NCBI RefSeq assembly: GCF_000226095.1
Contig: NC_016475.1
Location: forward strand, 4,154,001-4,218,000
DNA length: 64,000 nucleotides
DNA from: Thermothelomyces thermophilus ATCC 42464
Lineage: Eukaryota > Ascomycota > Sordariomycetes > Sordariales > Chaetomiaceae
Direction: 5' to 3'
Under the pieces are notes generated by a model. It was given only the letters and a program-made list of their open reading frames with translations, did not search any database and was not told the origin of the DNA. Of the stretch, positions 49,632-60,200 are shown in pieces. The position numbers were made by a program, and so were the translations under genes. The stretch's first letter is position 1; each line of letters begins with the position of its first letter.

Positions 49632-50042
49632 ATGAAGCTCACTTCCTCACTTCGTTCGCTGCGCTGTGGGCGGCTGGTTCCGTTGTCGTCGTTGCCCTGC
49701 CGGCAAATCGAGATGATGAGCCTGACAAATGCACCAATCCCGGAAAGAGACAATTCTTGCTATGTTCCCTAGAGAAGATTCAAAGACTGCTTCCCCCCTT
49801 CTGGTACTAATTAACAGTGGACTGTTGGGTACAATAGGCACGACATTAGCGGCGAGGAAAAGAGGGCCTATCTTGCCGCTAAGAGGTGCCTCCTGACGTC
49901 GCCTCAGCGGCTCAACCTCCTTCCCGGAGCGAAGACCCGGTGGGATGAGCTGGTTGTTGCCCTTCACCAGATAGATCCACGCCTTGCAGATCCACACCAC
50001 CGGCCAGTTCCTGCCCTACCACGGGTACTACCTTCAAGACGC
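49632..50042 (+). pseudogene. Truncated tyrosinase gene with frameshifts
   Basis: An ATG (MKLTSS) leads, after a frameshift near 49650, into FAALWAAGSVVVVALPA, a plausible signal peptide, then DDEPDKCTNPGKRQ, the Cys-containing stretch that precedes the catalytic domain in secreted tyrosinases. After a gap at about 49770-49838 (a degraded intron?), the frame HDISGEEKRAYLAAKRCL and PGAKTRWDELVVALHQ resembles the N-terminal half of the CuA domain. After a second shift the next frame reads IHTTGQFLPYHGYYLQD, which is the second and third CuA histidine region. The remaining CuA and the whole CuB site are absent, and the homology stops at about 50042, next to the stop codon of the opposed intact tyrosinase. 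It encodes no functional enzyme. Confidence 0.65.
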
Positions 50043-50048
50043 ACCTCC

Positions 50049-50206
50049 TCACTCATACATGTAGCAATATTCTCCGTCCACCGTCGAGGCAACCTCACCG
50101 ACCGTCTTTGCCTCACCAAGAATGCCAAAGTCCATTGCCGTCTCGAGCGTTACGTCGTCACTTGGCGGATCTGAAGCAGGTCAGCATCATCCGTTCAAAG
50201 GGAACG

Positions 50207-50245
<39 letters not shown>

Positions 50246-51411
50246 AAGGGAAGGGAACTCACCGTTCGCCGCCGTGCTCGTGCCCCAGACCTGATACGTC
50301 CTCCCCTCGAGGTCCAGTCCCTGCCAGATGGTCCAGACGCGGTCGACCTGGGCGTGGTGCAGCCAAAAGACGGGGTCGCTCGGGCTGGCGAAGACGTCGA
50401 GCGCGTCCGGCCCGACCTGCCAGTGCCCGGACGCGTGCACGCCCCCGGGCACGCCCCCGGGGGCGTCCATGTCGCGCACGAGGCAGCCTAGGTCGCCGGC
50501 GCAGCCGTCCAGCAAGGCCACGACCGCGCCGGGGCGCGTGCCGAGGCTGAAGTGCGGGCTCAGGTCCCGCCGGAGGCACCGCGGGTTGTAGCCCAGCCCT
50601 CCGTGCGGGCCGCGGGGCTCGAACGCGACGGGGCCGAGGCGCACCTCGAAGCGGCCCTGGCGGAACGGCCCCGTCGTGACGCACCCGCCGCCGGTCGCGG
50701 GCGGGATGACCACGTGCGCGCCGCCGGGGACGGAGATGACGGTGCCGTTGCGGCCGGGCACGAAGGCGCCGTTGCCGCCGAGCGAGTGCGGCCCGCCGTC
50801 GAAGACGGCCGCCGCGCGCGGGTCGGCGTAGCTCGCCGTCCAGTCCCAGTAGGGCAGCGGGCCGGCGTAGTCGCAGCGGTCGCGCAGCGCGCCTGCGAAC
50901 AGGTGCAGAAGGTGGCGGTGGAAGGGCAGGAAGAGGCCCGACGCGTGGACGAAGGGAGTCTGTAGGATGTGGGCGACGATGAAGTCGTCGTAGAGCGCCC
51001 GGGCGCCCGGGGCGGTGGACTGCGGCGTCCGCGCCGGCAGCGCGTTGAGGCAGTGGATCGCCGAGATGAAAGCGGCGCGGTCAGCCAGGGAGAGGGTGCT
51101 CCTGCGCGGTGAAGGATCTGTTTAGGTACTTACACTGGGGCTCTGGCGTTTTGTCCGGAGTCGAAGGGAAGGGAAGAATGAGGGAAAGGGAGAACGTACC
51201 ATTCCTGGCGGCGCTGGATATTTTGGGCTGTGCAGCCTGAGGTGCGGTTGCTGATGGCGTCTAGAACGTTTCGCTGGTACTGAGCTTGCAGCTCGAGGAT
51301 TCTCTGGGATGCGGCCGCTTCAGCGTCGACGTTGCCGAGCGGGGCGGCGGCGGCCTGGTGAGCCAGGAGAATCAAGGACAGGAGTGCTGCTGGTAGTGTT
51401 GAGAGCTTCAT
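50049..51411 (-). CDS. Secreted tyrosinase (type-3 copper monophenol monooxygenase)
   Basis: Three exons on the minus strand: 51200-51411, 50263-51101 and 50049-50170, giving 390 residues. Introns are GTACGT...GCAG (98 bp) and GTGAGT...TTCAG (92 bp, branch site GCTGAC). The N-terminus MKLSTLPAALLSLILLAHQA is a signal peptide. CuA ligands are His115, His123 and His132 (AHILQTPFVH, FLPFHRH); CuB ligands are His293, His297 (HASGHW) and His320 (WLHHAQVDR); LPYWDW lies between them. The tail TLETAMDFGILG and YCYMYE matches the end of short fungal tyrosinases that lack the C-terminal lid domain. The enzyme oxidises monophenols and diphenols to quinones (melanin and related pathways). The second intron contains a 36-base poly(T) run on the coding strand. 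The product is presumably extracellular. Confidence 0.9.
50207..50242. repeat. Poly(A) tract of 36 bases inside a tyrosinase intron
   Basis: A pure homopolymer within intron 2 of the minus-strand tyrosinase gene, so poly(T)/poly(U) in the transcript, just after the 5' splice site. The length is probably polymorphic, and assembly length may be uncertain. Confidence 0.9.
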
Positions 51412-51925
51412 GGTGTTATAATTGATGACTGGCTGGGTGGCTGGATATCGTTGTGTCACAAGTCATTGGTAGTTAAGAGAATTGGGTCAGCGCCTGTCCC
51501 TGGTTCGTTAACGGAGTGAAGTCGACGACTAATATTTGGTTGATTGGAGAGACAGAGAGACGCGAGCATGAGCAATATATAGATCAGGGACTGAACCTTA
51601 GACCTGACGCGTGCTTCGGAGGACGAACGCGTTCCGTGTCTGTCCCAGCTCCTGTATGCATCTCTCGGAGTGGCGGGATCATGAAACTGGTACTCCATTC
51701 CGCGCCTCATTACTCCTATTATTTGGGCTGCGAACCCAAGGTCCCGTAAACCCCAGGACGAGAGTAATTATTCAAGGTGAGATGGGTAGTTCTGAGAAGT
51801 GGAAAACCCGATGAATCAATCTGAATCGCGCCATCGTACGGGACAGTTCTTGCCGTGGAAGATGTCCAACTTGCGGTACAATTCTGAATCACCCGATCAG
51901 CGCCCATGAGGTGTCGCCGACGCGG
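51412..51925. other. Upstream region of the tyrosinase gene
   Basis: This 514-bp interval should contain the tyrosinase promoter (transcription to the left) and the terminator of the bHLH gene. No convincing binding sites were picked out by eye, and the small open frames here show no protein motif. Confidence 0.5.
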
Positions 51926-52435
51926 TTACCATCCTTCTGCCTCCCTCTGCGTCTGCATTGCCTCTCTCGCAGCTTTCACTGCCTCCCACTCCTGCAGCAG
52001 GGTTTTGACGCGCTCGCACGTTAGATCGAGGACTTCTGCCTTGTTGAGAGGCCGGCGCCGTGCTCGGGTTTTACCTCGCCGCCCCTCTGATATCCCGTGC
52101 TGTTTTCCATCGATGGAACCATCCACACGCGCCTCAACCTCGTCGACGCCAAGTGTTGCCTGCAAGGTCTCGAAACAAGCAGTGAGCTTGTCGCGGTACC
52201 TCTTTCCGACGCGGTTCTGTCGCCTGCGCGCGTGCTGCAGCCGCGGACTTGGTGTCTGCCTGTCGTCATCTTCCGGGACCGGAGAATCTGGGGGCTCGGG
52301 CGAATCGGTGGCATCAACGGCAGCATCGGCGGTGTGTATGATCGCGTCGCCGCGACTTGCACTGGATTTGCGGGGCTTGCGCTCTGGTACCCTGGTCTTG
52401 GTGCTCCCTTTAGTCGATGCTTGCCCAGCTGCCAT
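51926..52435 (-). CDS. Small bHLH transcription factor
   Basis: A single exon of 169 residues on the minus strand. The N-terminal 65 residues are disordered, Ser/Pro/Asp-rich, with a basic PERKPRK patch. The bHLH domain follows: basic region and helix 1 ARRRQNRVGKRYRDKLTACF (about 69-88), an unusually long Gly/Arg-rich loop, helix 2 RRPLNKAEVLDLTCERVKTL (about 127-146), then a short amphipathic tail. The KRYR in the basic region recalls the SREBP-type Tyr-containing basic region, although the canonical His/Glu contacts are not clear (Gln-Asn-Arg here). A nuclear, DNA-binding regulator is expected. It lies head-to-tail upstream of the tyrosinase gene, so control of tyrosinase is conceivable but not shown. 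Confidence 0.82.
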   Translation of the reverse strand: MAAGQASTKGSTKTRVPERKPRKSSASRGDAIIHTADAAVDATDSPEPPDSPVPEDDDRQTPSPRLQHARRRQNRVGKRYRDKLTACFETLQATLGVDEVEARVDGSIDGKQHGISEGRRGKTRARRRPLNKAEVLDLTCERVKTLLQEWEAVKAAREAMQTQREAEGW

Positions 52436-53144
52436 TCTGCTAGCGGCCGCGCCGTAACCGGTATTGCTCTATGTGCTGTCTGCTGTCGTTTGATGATGAA
52501 TTGGGACTTCTGAGTCGGCATTGATGGGGACATCGGTGCGAAGAACCCGGCATGCCGTTCCCTGCCCAAGGTGAAGATAATTTTTACCTACCTAAGGTGC
52601 CTAAGGTACATACCTAAGATACTCTACAGGCAATTAGTCACTTCATTGAGGTACCAAGCACAGTACGGAGTAGGCATGCGGCTGGAAAGGAAAGGGCGGG
52701 GCAGTGACCAATTGCTTTCTGAGGTTGCGGTCGTCAAGATTGCTTTCCTGCAGGTGTCAGGAAAGGGCAGCGGAGCAACTGAGAACCCCAGTCTTCTCTT
52801 CCTTATTTGAGCCTCGTGCTTGAAGGATGCCCTGGTTAAACCAACCAAATCGATTTCAGGCTGACTGGTTGCAACTCAACTATCAGGAAATTTACGCATT
52901 CGCAAGGAGCGTGACCTGGCTCCGGATCCTGTGGTTTTTCTTCTTCTGCTTTTTGCAGGCAGCCAATGCAGAAACAACTTAATTAAAGCCCGCCGCGAGG
53001 GAAAAAGAAATATACAAATCTGTAAGGTTCAGATTAAGCAAGGCGCTCGCCATGTCTCAAGACACTGCCGAGACAAAACAACACAAAACAGAACATTTGC
53101 CCACAGCGACGTATCGAGTCACTTCCAGCGGGCAAAGCGAGAAG
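52436..53144. other. Intergenic region upstream of the bHLH gene
   Basis: It holds the presumed promoter of the bHLH gene and, at 52587-52619, three near-tandem copies of a CCTAAGGTR-type word (ACCTACCTAAGGTGCCTAAG and onward). No gene recognised. Confidence 0.5.
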
Positions 53145-53261
53145 GGGCTCAATCGGGGATCGAACCCGAGACCTCGCACATCTTTGAGTGCTTGTTATGT
53201 ACAAGCATGGGAAGACTGAACGCAACCCGAAGCGCGAATCATACCACTAGACCATTGAGCC
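53145..53261 (-). tRNA. tRNA-Pro(CGG) with a 45-nt intron
   Basis: Minus strand, 117 bases. The acceptor stem GGCTCAA pairs with TTGAGCC, discriminator C. The D arm reads GGTCTAGTGGTATGAT, as in eukaryotic tRNA-Pro. Anticodon stem CGCGC pairs with GTGCG (one G-T pair). The loop is TTCGGG|T with anticodon CGG, interrupted after position 37 by an intron starting TTGCGTTCAG and ending CTCAAAGA. Variable loop AGGTC; T arm TCGGG-TTCGATC-CCCGA. The intron position is the canonical one cut by the eukaryotic tRNA splicing endonuclease. A-box and B-box promoter elements are internal (D and T arms). Confidence 0.92.
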
Positions 53262-53661
53262 GACATCTCTAGTTGTGGGTTTACTTGTTGAATGGTCTTG
53301 TTTTTGAGTCCGCGACGTGCGGGGCCAAATCAACATTGACGGAACACTTCGTAAACACTTGCGCGGCAAGAACTAGGTATTTGAACCGAGACATGAAAAG
53401 CTCCACCTTTGTCTACCTGATGTTCCAAGTCCGACGTTAAATCCGTAACCTACTAGTTAAATTCCGGCTTTATATCCGTGCGGTGTGTGTGCCTGGCATC
53501 GCCTTCTGGCACCACTCCTTCCTGTTTCAATATAAATAATTACTTAGCATTCAAGTAGCAAGACGAGATTCGAGGCCCAGCTCTTTGAACAAAAAAGGGC
53601 GACATATTAGCCCCCCGTCATTAACCACACAGTAATTAATATCGTCAAGTGATTCTTCGAA
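53262..53661. other. Intergenic region before the methyltransferase gene
   Basis: About 400 bp with no recognisable feature; presumably the methyltransferase promoter lies at its right end. Confidence 0.5.
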
Positions 53662-54622
53662 ATGACCGGCTCAAAAGAGCAGGTCTACGCTCCGGGACAC
53701 CATCCCTCGCAGACCAAACACCATGAGTGGCGCACGGCCGAGAACAGCGCCGCCCACCTGATCCCGCACCTCCAGCGCCTCGGCCGCGAGAGGCCGCACC
53801 TCCGCGTGTTGGACGTCGGCGCCGGCTCGGGCACCATCACGGCCTCCCTGGCCAAGTACCTGCCGCCCGACGGGACCATCCTGGGGACCGACATCTCGGA
53901 CGACATCCTGGCCCGGGCGCGGGAGCACGCGGCCGCGCAGGGGCCCGACGTGGCCCGGCGGGTCGCCTTCCAGCGCGCCTCCGTCTACGAGCTGCCCTTC
54001 CCCGACGGCGCCTTCGACGTCGTGCACGCCCACCAGGTGCTCTGCCACCTGGCCTCGCCCGCCGACGCGGTCCGCGAGATGGCGCGCGTGTGCGCGCCCG
54101 GCGGCGTGGTGGCGCTGCGCGAGGCCGACCTGCGCATGTGGTGCGCCTGGCCGGCGCTGGACGGGCTGGAGCGGTTTCAGCGGCTCATGGCCGACGTGCT
54201 CGTCGCGAACGGCGGCCAGGCCGAGGGCGGCCGCAGGCTGCTCTCGTGGGTTCTGGAGGCCGGCGCCGAGAGGGGGGACGTGGAGGTCGGCTTCGGGACG
54301 TGGTGCTATAGCGCGCCGGAGGATCGTAGGGCCTGGGGTCAGTTTTGTCTTTGCTCTTTGCATTCTTTACCTTTCCCTCTCTCGCCCTTTCACCCCTTTG
54401 TTCTTCTTCTCCTCATTTTTCTTCCGGATGCTGACCGGCATGATAGGCGGGTCGATGATCAACAGGTTACGGACTGGGCAGATGCGTGACAAGGGAATCG
54501 AGCTAGGGATCGTCACAGAAGAGGGCATCGAGGAGATGATCAAGGCTTGGGAAGAGTGGATTGGGGCAGACGATGCAACGCTGGGCATCGTGAATGGCGA
54601 GGTGATTTGGAAGAAAAAGTAG
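53662..54622 (+). CDS. Class I SAM-dependent methyltransferase (UbiE-like)
   Basis: Two exons, 53662-54337 and 54447-54622, with a 109-bp intron (GTCAGT, branch GCTGAC, end GATAG), giving 283 residues. The splice joins RRAWG to GSMINRLRTGQMRDKG, continuing the conserved C-terminal helix. SAM-binding motif I is VLDVGAGSGTIT (residues 49-60), followed by GTDISDDIL (motif II) and FDVVHAHQVLCHL (motif IV region). The family covers small-molecule and secondary-metabolite methyltransferases; the substrate cannot be told. Third-position GC is very high in exon 1. The C-terminus EVIWKKK ends at TAG 54620-54622. No membrane segment or signal peptide. Confidence 0.88.
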
Positions 54623-55295
54623 CACGCGGCGGAAGGGGTTTGAGATCAATGCTACCGAGATACGAGGGGCATTGAGATGAAAATTGATGATTTCACCGAT
54701 CTTACGGCAACCGAATTCCGCTCGAGTTGCTGGACAGGGAAACTATGCCGGGTAAGGAATGGAAAAAAAGAGTACCTAGCCGCCGAAAGTGCCCTCTCTC
54801 TCGTTTCGGTGGCTGCCGGAAGGACATGGCCGGGAGTCAAATGAAAGCAACAACCTACCAAAATTCAGGTACTTGTTTTTTCTAGTGTAGGGTACGAAGT
54901 AGTATACGGACGTACTTTACAAAGACAACTACGATACATTCAAGCCTGGTGGGGGCGGGTTGCAGTCGCGGGACTCTAGTCCGTACTCCGTGCTCCGCAT
55001 TCCGTATTTTCATCTAGATAAAAAAATAAGCCTAAGACAGACCGAGACAATCAGGGTTCGAATTTCCTGATTTGAGGCGGACAGTGTCCAGAATTTCATT
55101 CCTGCTCACCGGAATCCAGATAGGGACTTGTTTATTATTATTATTAGAACCGCAGATTGGCATTTTTCAAATACGTGTAAAAGCAAAATGCGTTTTTAAA
55201 GTGGAGAGGACGCCTGCCTCATGATAATCGTGGCCGATGTAAATCACGACATGCGCATCAGTTTCGCATTCGTCGTCCTGAATCGAAGAATAAAA

Positions 55296-55316
55296 GGGGG
55301 GGGGGGGGGGGGGGGG
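55296..55316. repeat. Poly(G) tract of 21 bases
   Basis: An uninterrupted G run, capable in principle of forming G-quadruplex DNA; also a site where assembled length is unreliable. It is in the gene-poor interval with no neighbour close enough to suggest a role. Confidence 0.9.
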
Positions 55317-56960
55317 AGGCCGAAGATTACCGGTAGCCGCTGCACCTGAAGGTAACGTGTCAGCGGAAGCTGGTTCTGGATCCGACGCTAGTGCGACGAA
55401 ACACTGGATCGATCTGGGAGCCAGCGACGGCTGCAGCGGGACGTGTCAGGGATGCTCAAAGAGATGTTCCGCGGTTAATAACGAGGGCGATGATCGCACC
55501 CCAAGATGGTTGTGAAAGGGGTGGATGTCCATGGGCCAAGCCGGGTTAAACTCCAAGTACTTTCGTATAGGCGGTGATGGGGGGGTCGCACTCGCAGTAG
55601 TTACTAACTACGCAGTAGAGTGCACACACATTGCATCCCTCCAGCGTTACGAGGGACTCGGACAGGCTGGCCGTCCTGTTCGCCAAGCAGAATGACGCGA
55701 CAAGTTGCTGGACTTTACCTAGTGGGGAAGGGGGGGGAAGGCAGCCGGGCCTAGACCCGCCCAACCACCGGATATGACGGCATGCTTCGCCTGCAGGACG
55801 ACGTCATAGCCCTTGTCGCAAACAGATTCGCGGTGAAATCCAGATCCGCCGCGCGGTTTTGGTTGGGTGTGCGCCGGAGGGATGGGTGGGGGAGACTCAG
55901 TGCAGGGTCAGAATTTTTCGCACTGCAAGAGGCTTCGACTGGACCAGTGTTCTGGCCCTGAAGCGTTCACGCGAAAGCAAGTCGTTCTTGCCGCGGAAAC
56001 AGTCAGGGTCCTGCGAGAGGGTGGGCGCCGGCTCCTGATTGGTTAACATGCTGCCCAAATCAGCAGAGGATCGCCGAGAGCCCATGCCTTGGCAGCCTCT
56101 TCTCCTTCCCGGGCCACCTCACGAGAGACCCTGATGAGAACGGGTCTCAGAAGCGTAGAGCTAAGTCGCAGATAAGGTTCAGTTGATTGCTTTATCATCC
56201 AATACCCACTCCGTACACGTGTGTCTGAGCGTGGGTTTCGGAAACCGCGAGTGGCTCCGGGCGACATGGAGAGGTACTTATTTACTTCAGCACCTTGAAT
56301 CGGGCTGACAAACAAACCCAGGTGAGGTAAAACGTCGGAGTACAGAATACACGGGAGCGATCCATCGTTCGTGAACTACTCCGTATGTAGTGTATGGTGC
56401 CTACCGGAGGAGGGAGATACGGAGCCTCGGGGGCCTGACGAGCAAGGTCGACACAGCACTTTGCTGCAAATTGTGCTTGGCATGTGGAGGAAGCCTGAGG
56501 CAGGGTGGGGCCTGCTCCAGTCGGTGGGCAGCCACTTACTGATGTCGTGCTTTCTCGCATTCCCGTCAAATTCCCAGGATTCCCAGGAATCCATTCCAGC
56601 AGTGGAAAGTGTGTTCTTTAACAGAAGCAAGTGGATTTGGCCGATTTTCCATCGGTCACCCACCCACCAACGGGGTGCCACAAAAATCCGTGACCTGGCA
56701 GCAGGACCACTCGCTACACTAAGTCACAAGATCTTCCCAGGTTTCCCGTGCGCTGCGGCCGCACATCAGCCTAAGGTAAGGCAAGCGTGTCCCGACTCGG
56801 CCCGGGTAGGCAGCAAAAAGTTCCAGACTCGGACTGCAGTGGTTCCGAGTTGCACCAGCACCTATCGCTGGGGATCCAGAATAGTACTCAGCTGGCTGCG
56901 AGATTCCGGCTTAGTCACGGGGCCGAGCGCACACTGTATGTATGTATGTACGGAAGTACA

Positions 56961-56976
56961 TACGGATTAATCCGTA
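56961..56976. repeat. 16-bp palindrome beside TGTA repeats
   Basis: TACGGATTAATCCGTA is a perfect palindrome, preceded by a short TGTA tandem run (56937-56950). It lies about 320 bp upstream of the Prp24 start codon. Confidence 0.75.
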
Positions 56977-57295
56977 CATACGGAGCTACAATCCATTCCT
57001 TCCCGTAGTTGTGGCGCACTCCCGTCTTTCGAACCCACTGGCCCTGCCTGGTCCCTCCACAGCAGAGAACCGGTTCCAGACCGGGTGACAAATCCCAGCC
57101 CTCGCCGATCCGTTTTGCGAGCCGAAAGAAGGTCCTGCGGTTCCTTGCCCGCGACACGCATCTCGACACATCCGTCTCGGCTCCGGCACGCCATTGCCAT
57201 TGCCATCACCCATCGCCCATCGTCGCCATTGCTACCGACAACGACCTCGCCGTCATCATCCGATGCCTCGACTTTTTTAACACCACGCTGGCAAC

Positions 57296-60200
57296 ATGGC
57301 GAACCCGGTGGGGGAGGATAGCTGGGTCGAGTACGTCGACAACCAGCTGCGTGAGGCCACCGACCTTGAGAGCCGCGTGCGCGTCATCGAGTCCTTCCGC
57401 CGCGCCACGCAAGCCGAGCCCGGCAGCCTCAAGGTATGGATGGCCTACTGCGAATACTTCTGGTCGCTCTACACCGACTGCCACCCCGGCAGCGACGCCG
57501 GCTGGCCCCAAGAAGAGCAGCAGTTTGGTCGCGAGAAGTTCACCCTCGATGCCGCTCTCCACCTGTGGCAGGAGGGCTACGAGGCGGTGCAGTACCGCCT
57601 CTCCGACAGCCACGAGCTCTGGAACCGATGGGTGTCGCTCGAGATGGAGCTGCTGCGGCGCACCGCGACCGAGGCTGGCGTACGCCGCATCACCCACCTG
57701 TTCCGGAACCGTCTGGCCGTCCCCCACGCCGCCTGGGATGCCACCTCCCAGATGTTCTCGACCTTCCTCTCCGAATACAACCGCCATGCCTACGAAGCCG
57801 AGATGCAGCAGGTGACGAGAAACGCAAAGACAGCCAAGCGGCTCTACGACCTGCGCGATCCCTGGGAAACGAAGCTCGCTCTCGCCGTCAAGTCACACGA
57901 TACCGCCGCGCTCCGATCGATCATGTCCGAGTATCTCGACTGGGAGATCCGGCTGACCAAGTCCAAGAAGGACGCGAGGGATGTCGTCGTCAATTTCCAG
58001 ATCTGCCTCGGCCTGTTTTCCCGAGCTCTGACCGGCGTCCTGGCTTCGGACGAGGACACTTGGCACAACTTTGTGGTCTTGATCTCCACCACGCACACAG
58101 ACCTCAAGAACGGCCGCTGCCATATTCCCGCCCACTTAGTGCCTAATAAGCTTGACGTGCTGCAGCGTGCCGTGCGCCACGTACCCTGGTCCGGCGCGAT
58201 CTGGGCGCGGTACATCTTGACAGCCGAAGAGGTTGGCCTGTCATTCACCGACATCGAGCGCATCAAGCACGCCGCCACTGACAGCGCGCAACTGGACAGG
58301 GACGGCATGTCTGGCGTGATCGAGATGTACTCGGCCTGGTGCGGCTACCTCAAGCGATCGGCCATGAATCCCTGTGCGACCGAAGAAGCTGTCGATGTCG
58401 CCGAGGTCGGGCTGCCCTCCGCCCTCGAGGATGTCAAGCATTGGGGGAGGCGCAAATATGGCGAGGCGTACCAGGGCGATCCCGACTATCGACTAGAAAG
58501 AATACTGATCCAGTTCCTGACCGAGCGGAAGGAGGACATCGAGGGCGCACGCGCAGTGTGGGAAGAGCTATCGCGCGTCGAGCTTCACGCCAACAACTAC
58601 GACTTCTGGCTCAATTGGTATATGTGGGAAATGGTGGTATTTGCTTCCGCGAGAAGCAAGGCGCGCAGCCCAACCCCCGCAACCATGGCACAGGGCTTGC
58701 GAGTACCTACTTATGCTACCCGCGTCTTCACGCGAGCGCTCAAGGTGCGGACTGTAGACTGGCCCGAGCGCCTTATGGAGGTCTATCTCAAGCACTGCAA
58801 TGACTACGAGTTGGCCGAGACCTTACGAGAGGCGCAAGACACCATCTACAAGACGCGCAAAGGTGTGGCCAAACGCCGTGAGCGGGAGGCTGCCCAGGCG
58901 GCACAGGCGGCGCAAGCCGCACAAGCTGCTCAGCAGCAGGCCACACAGATAGACCAGCCGATGGCGGATGCCACCGACGTGGACTCCTCGCCGGGCTCCA
59001 AGCGGAAACGCGAGGCCACGCCAGGAGAAGATGATAACGGCAATAAACGGGCCCGGAGCGAGAGCCACGGCGAGGAGCTCAAGCGTGATCGCGAGAACAC
59101 GTCGGTCTGGGTGACCAACCTGCCCAAAGATGCAACGCAGACAAAACTTAAGCAGTTCTTCCGCGGGTACGGCCACATTAACAACATTGAGCTTCAGAAA
59201 CGGGACGATTCCGCAATCGCCTTGGTCGAACTGGGTTCGCCGGAGGACGCCAGGTCAGCGCTGGTGCGCGACGCCAAGTATTTCGGCGACCATGTCGTCC
59301 AGGTGACCCCGGCAACCGACTGTACTCTGTTCGTCACCAATTACCCTCCCGAGGCTGACGAGCAATACCTTCGCGACTTGTTCAAGAACTGCGGTGAGAT
59401 TTTCAGCATCCGCTTCCCCAGCCTCAAGTACAACACGAGACGCCGCTTCTGCTACATTACATTCCGGGACCGCACCGCGGCGGCGGCAGCCACCCGTCTT
59501 GATGGCAAACCGCTCGAGTCTGGCAAATACAAACTCACCGCAAAATTCTCGGATCCCTTGGCCCGTCAACAACGCCATGGCGCCCAGGCCGAGGAGCGGG
59601 AGCTCCATATCGTCAACTTACCGCGCAGCGCCTCCGAGGACGACGTCCGCGGCATTTTCAACAAGGCAGGCCGTGTCACAAGCGTACGCATTCCGCGCAA
59701 CATGGCCGGGCAATCGCACGGTACAGCCTTCGTGGTCATGGAGACAAAGGCCGAGGCGCAGGAGGCTATCCGGACACTCGACAAGCTCATCTTTGGCAAC
59801 CACCCGATCAAGGTCGAGCTCTCTCGCCCCCCGGCAAACAAGGTGACCGCTACCACCCGGGTGACGGACGGCGTCATGCGTGAACAAACCGCATCCCCGT
59901 CCCCGGAGCCCTCCAATCCCCAATCGCGGCCGACACCCTCGTCCCCGGGTGCGGCGGGAGCCAAACCCACTCCGGCTGAACTCGCTGCCCGCACCATCGC
60001 CGTGCTCAATGTACCCGATACCATGACCGACGCCCGGCTGCGCACCGTGCTCGCTTCGGCCTCTGGTCTCCAAGACCTGACCAAACTGGTGCTGCACCCG
60101 CAGCACGGCGGCGCGGTTCTCGAGTATGCCACCCCCACCGCAGCTGGAAAAGCCGCCCTGGCCGTGGACGGGGTCGAGGTGGGTGAGGGCGGCCGGAAGT

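Larger units (their letters stand above)
54623..57295. other. 2.7-kb gene-poor interval
   Basis: I see no convincing gene on either strand. Short open frames (for example 56371-56970 plus and 55546-55764 minus) have no family motif. Local features: a run of 21 G at 55296-55316, a 24-base hairpin at 55049-55072, repeated TCCGTA/ACTCCGTA words near 54978-55008, and a palindrome at 56961-56976. The right end is the Prp24 promoter and leader. Confidence 0.5.

Noticed and set aside
55049-55072. A hairpin with GTTCGAAT loop resembling a tRNA T arm
   Set aside because: No acceptor, D or anticodon arms fit around it, and with a normal 7-base loop the 5-bp stem does not pair.
56371-56970. A 199-codon plus-strand frame in the gene-poor interval
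   Set aside because: No motif, mixed composition, no splice or start evidence, and overlapping frames on the other strand of similar quality.
57009-57815. A 268-codon plus-strand frame overlapping the start of Prp24
   Set aside because: It begins in the 5' leader and its second half is an out-of-frame reading of the HAT-repeat coding sequence.
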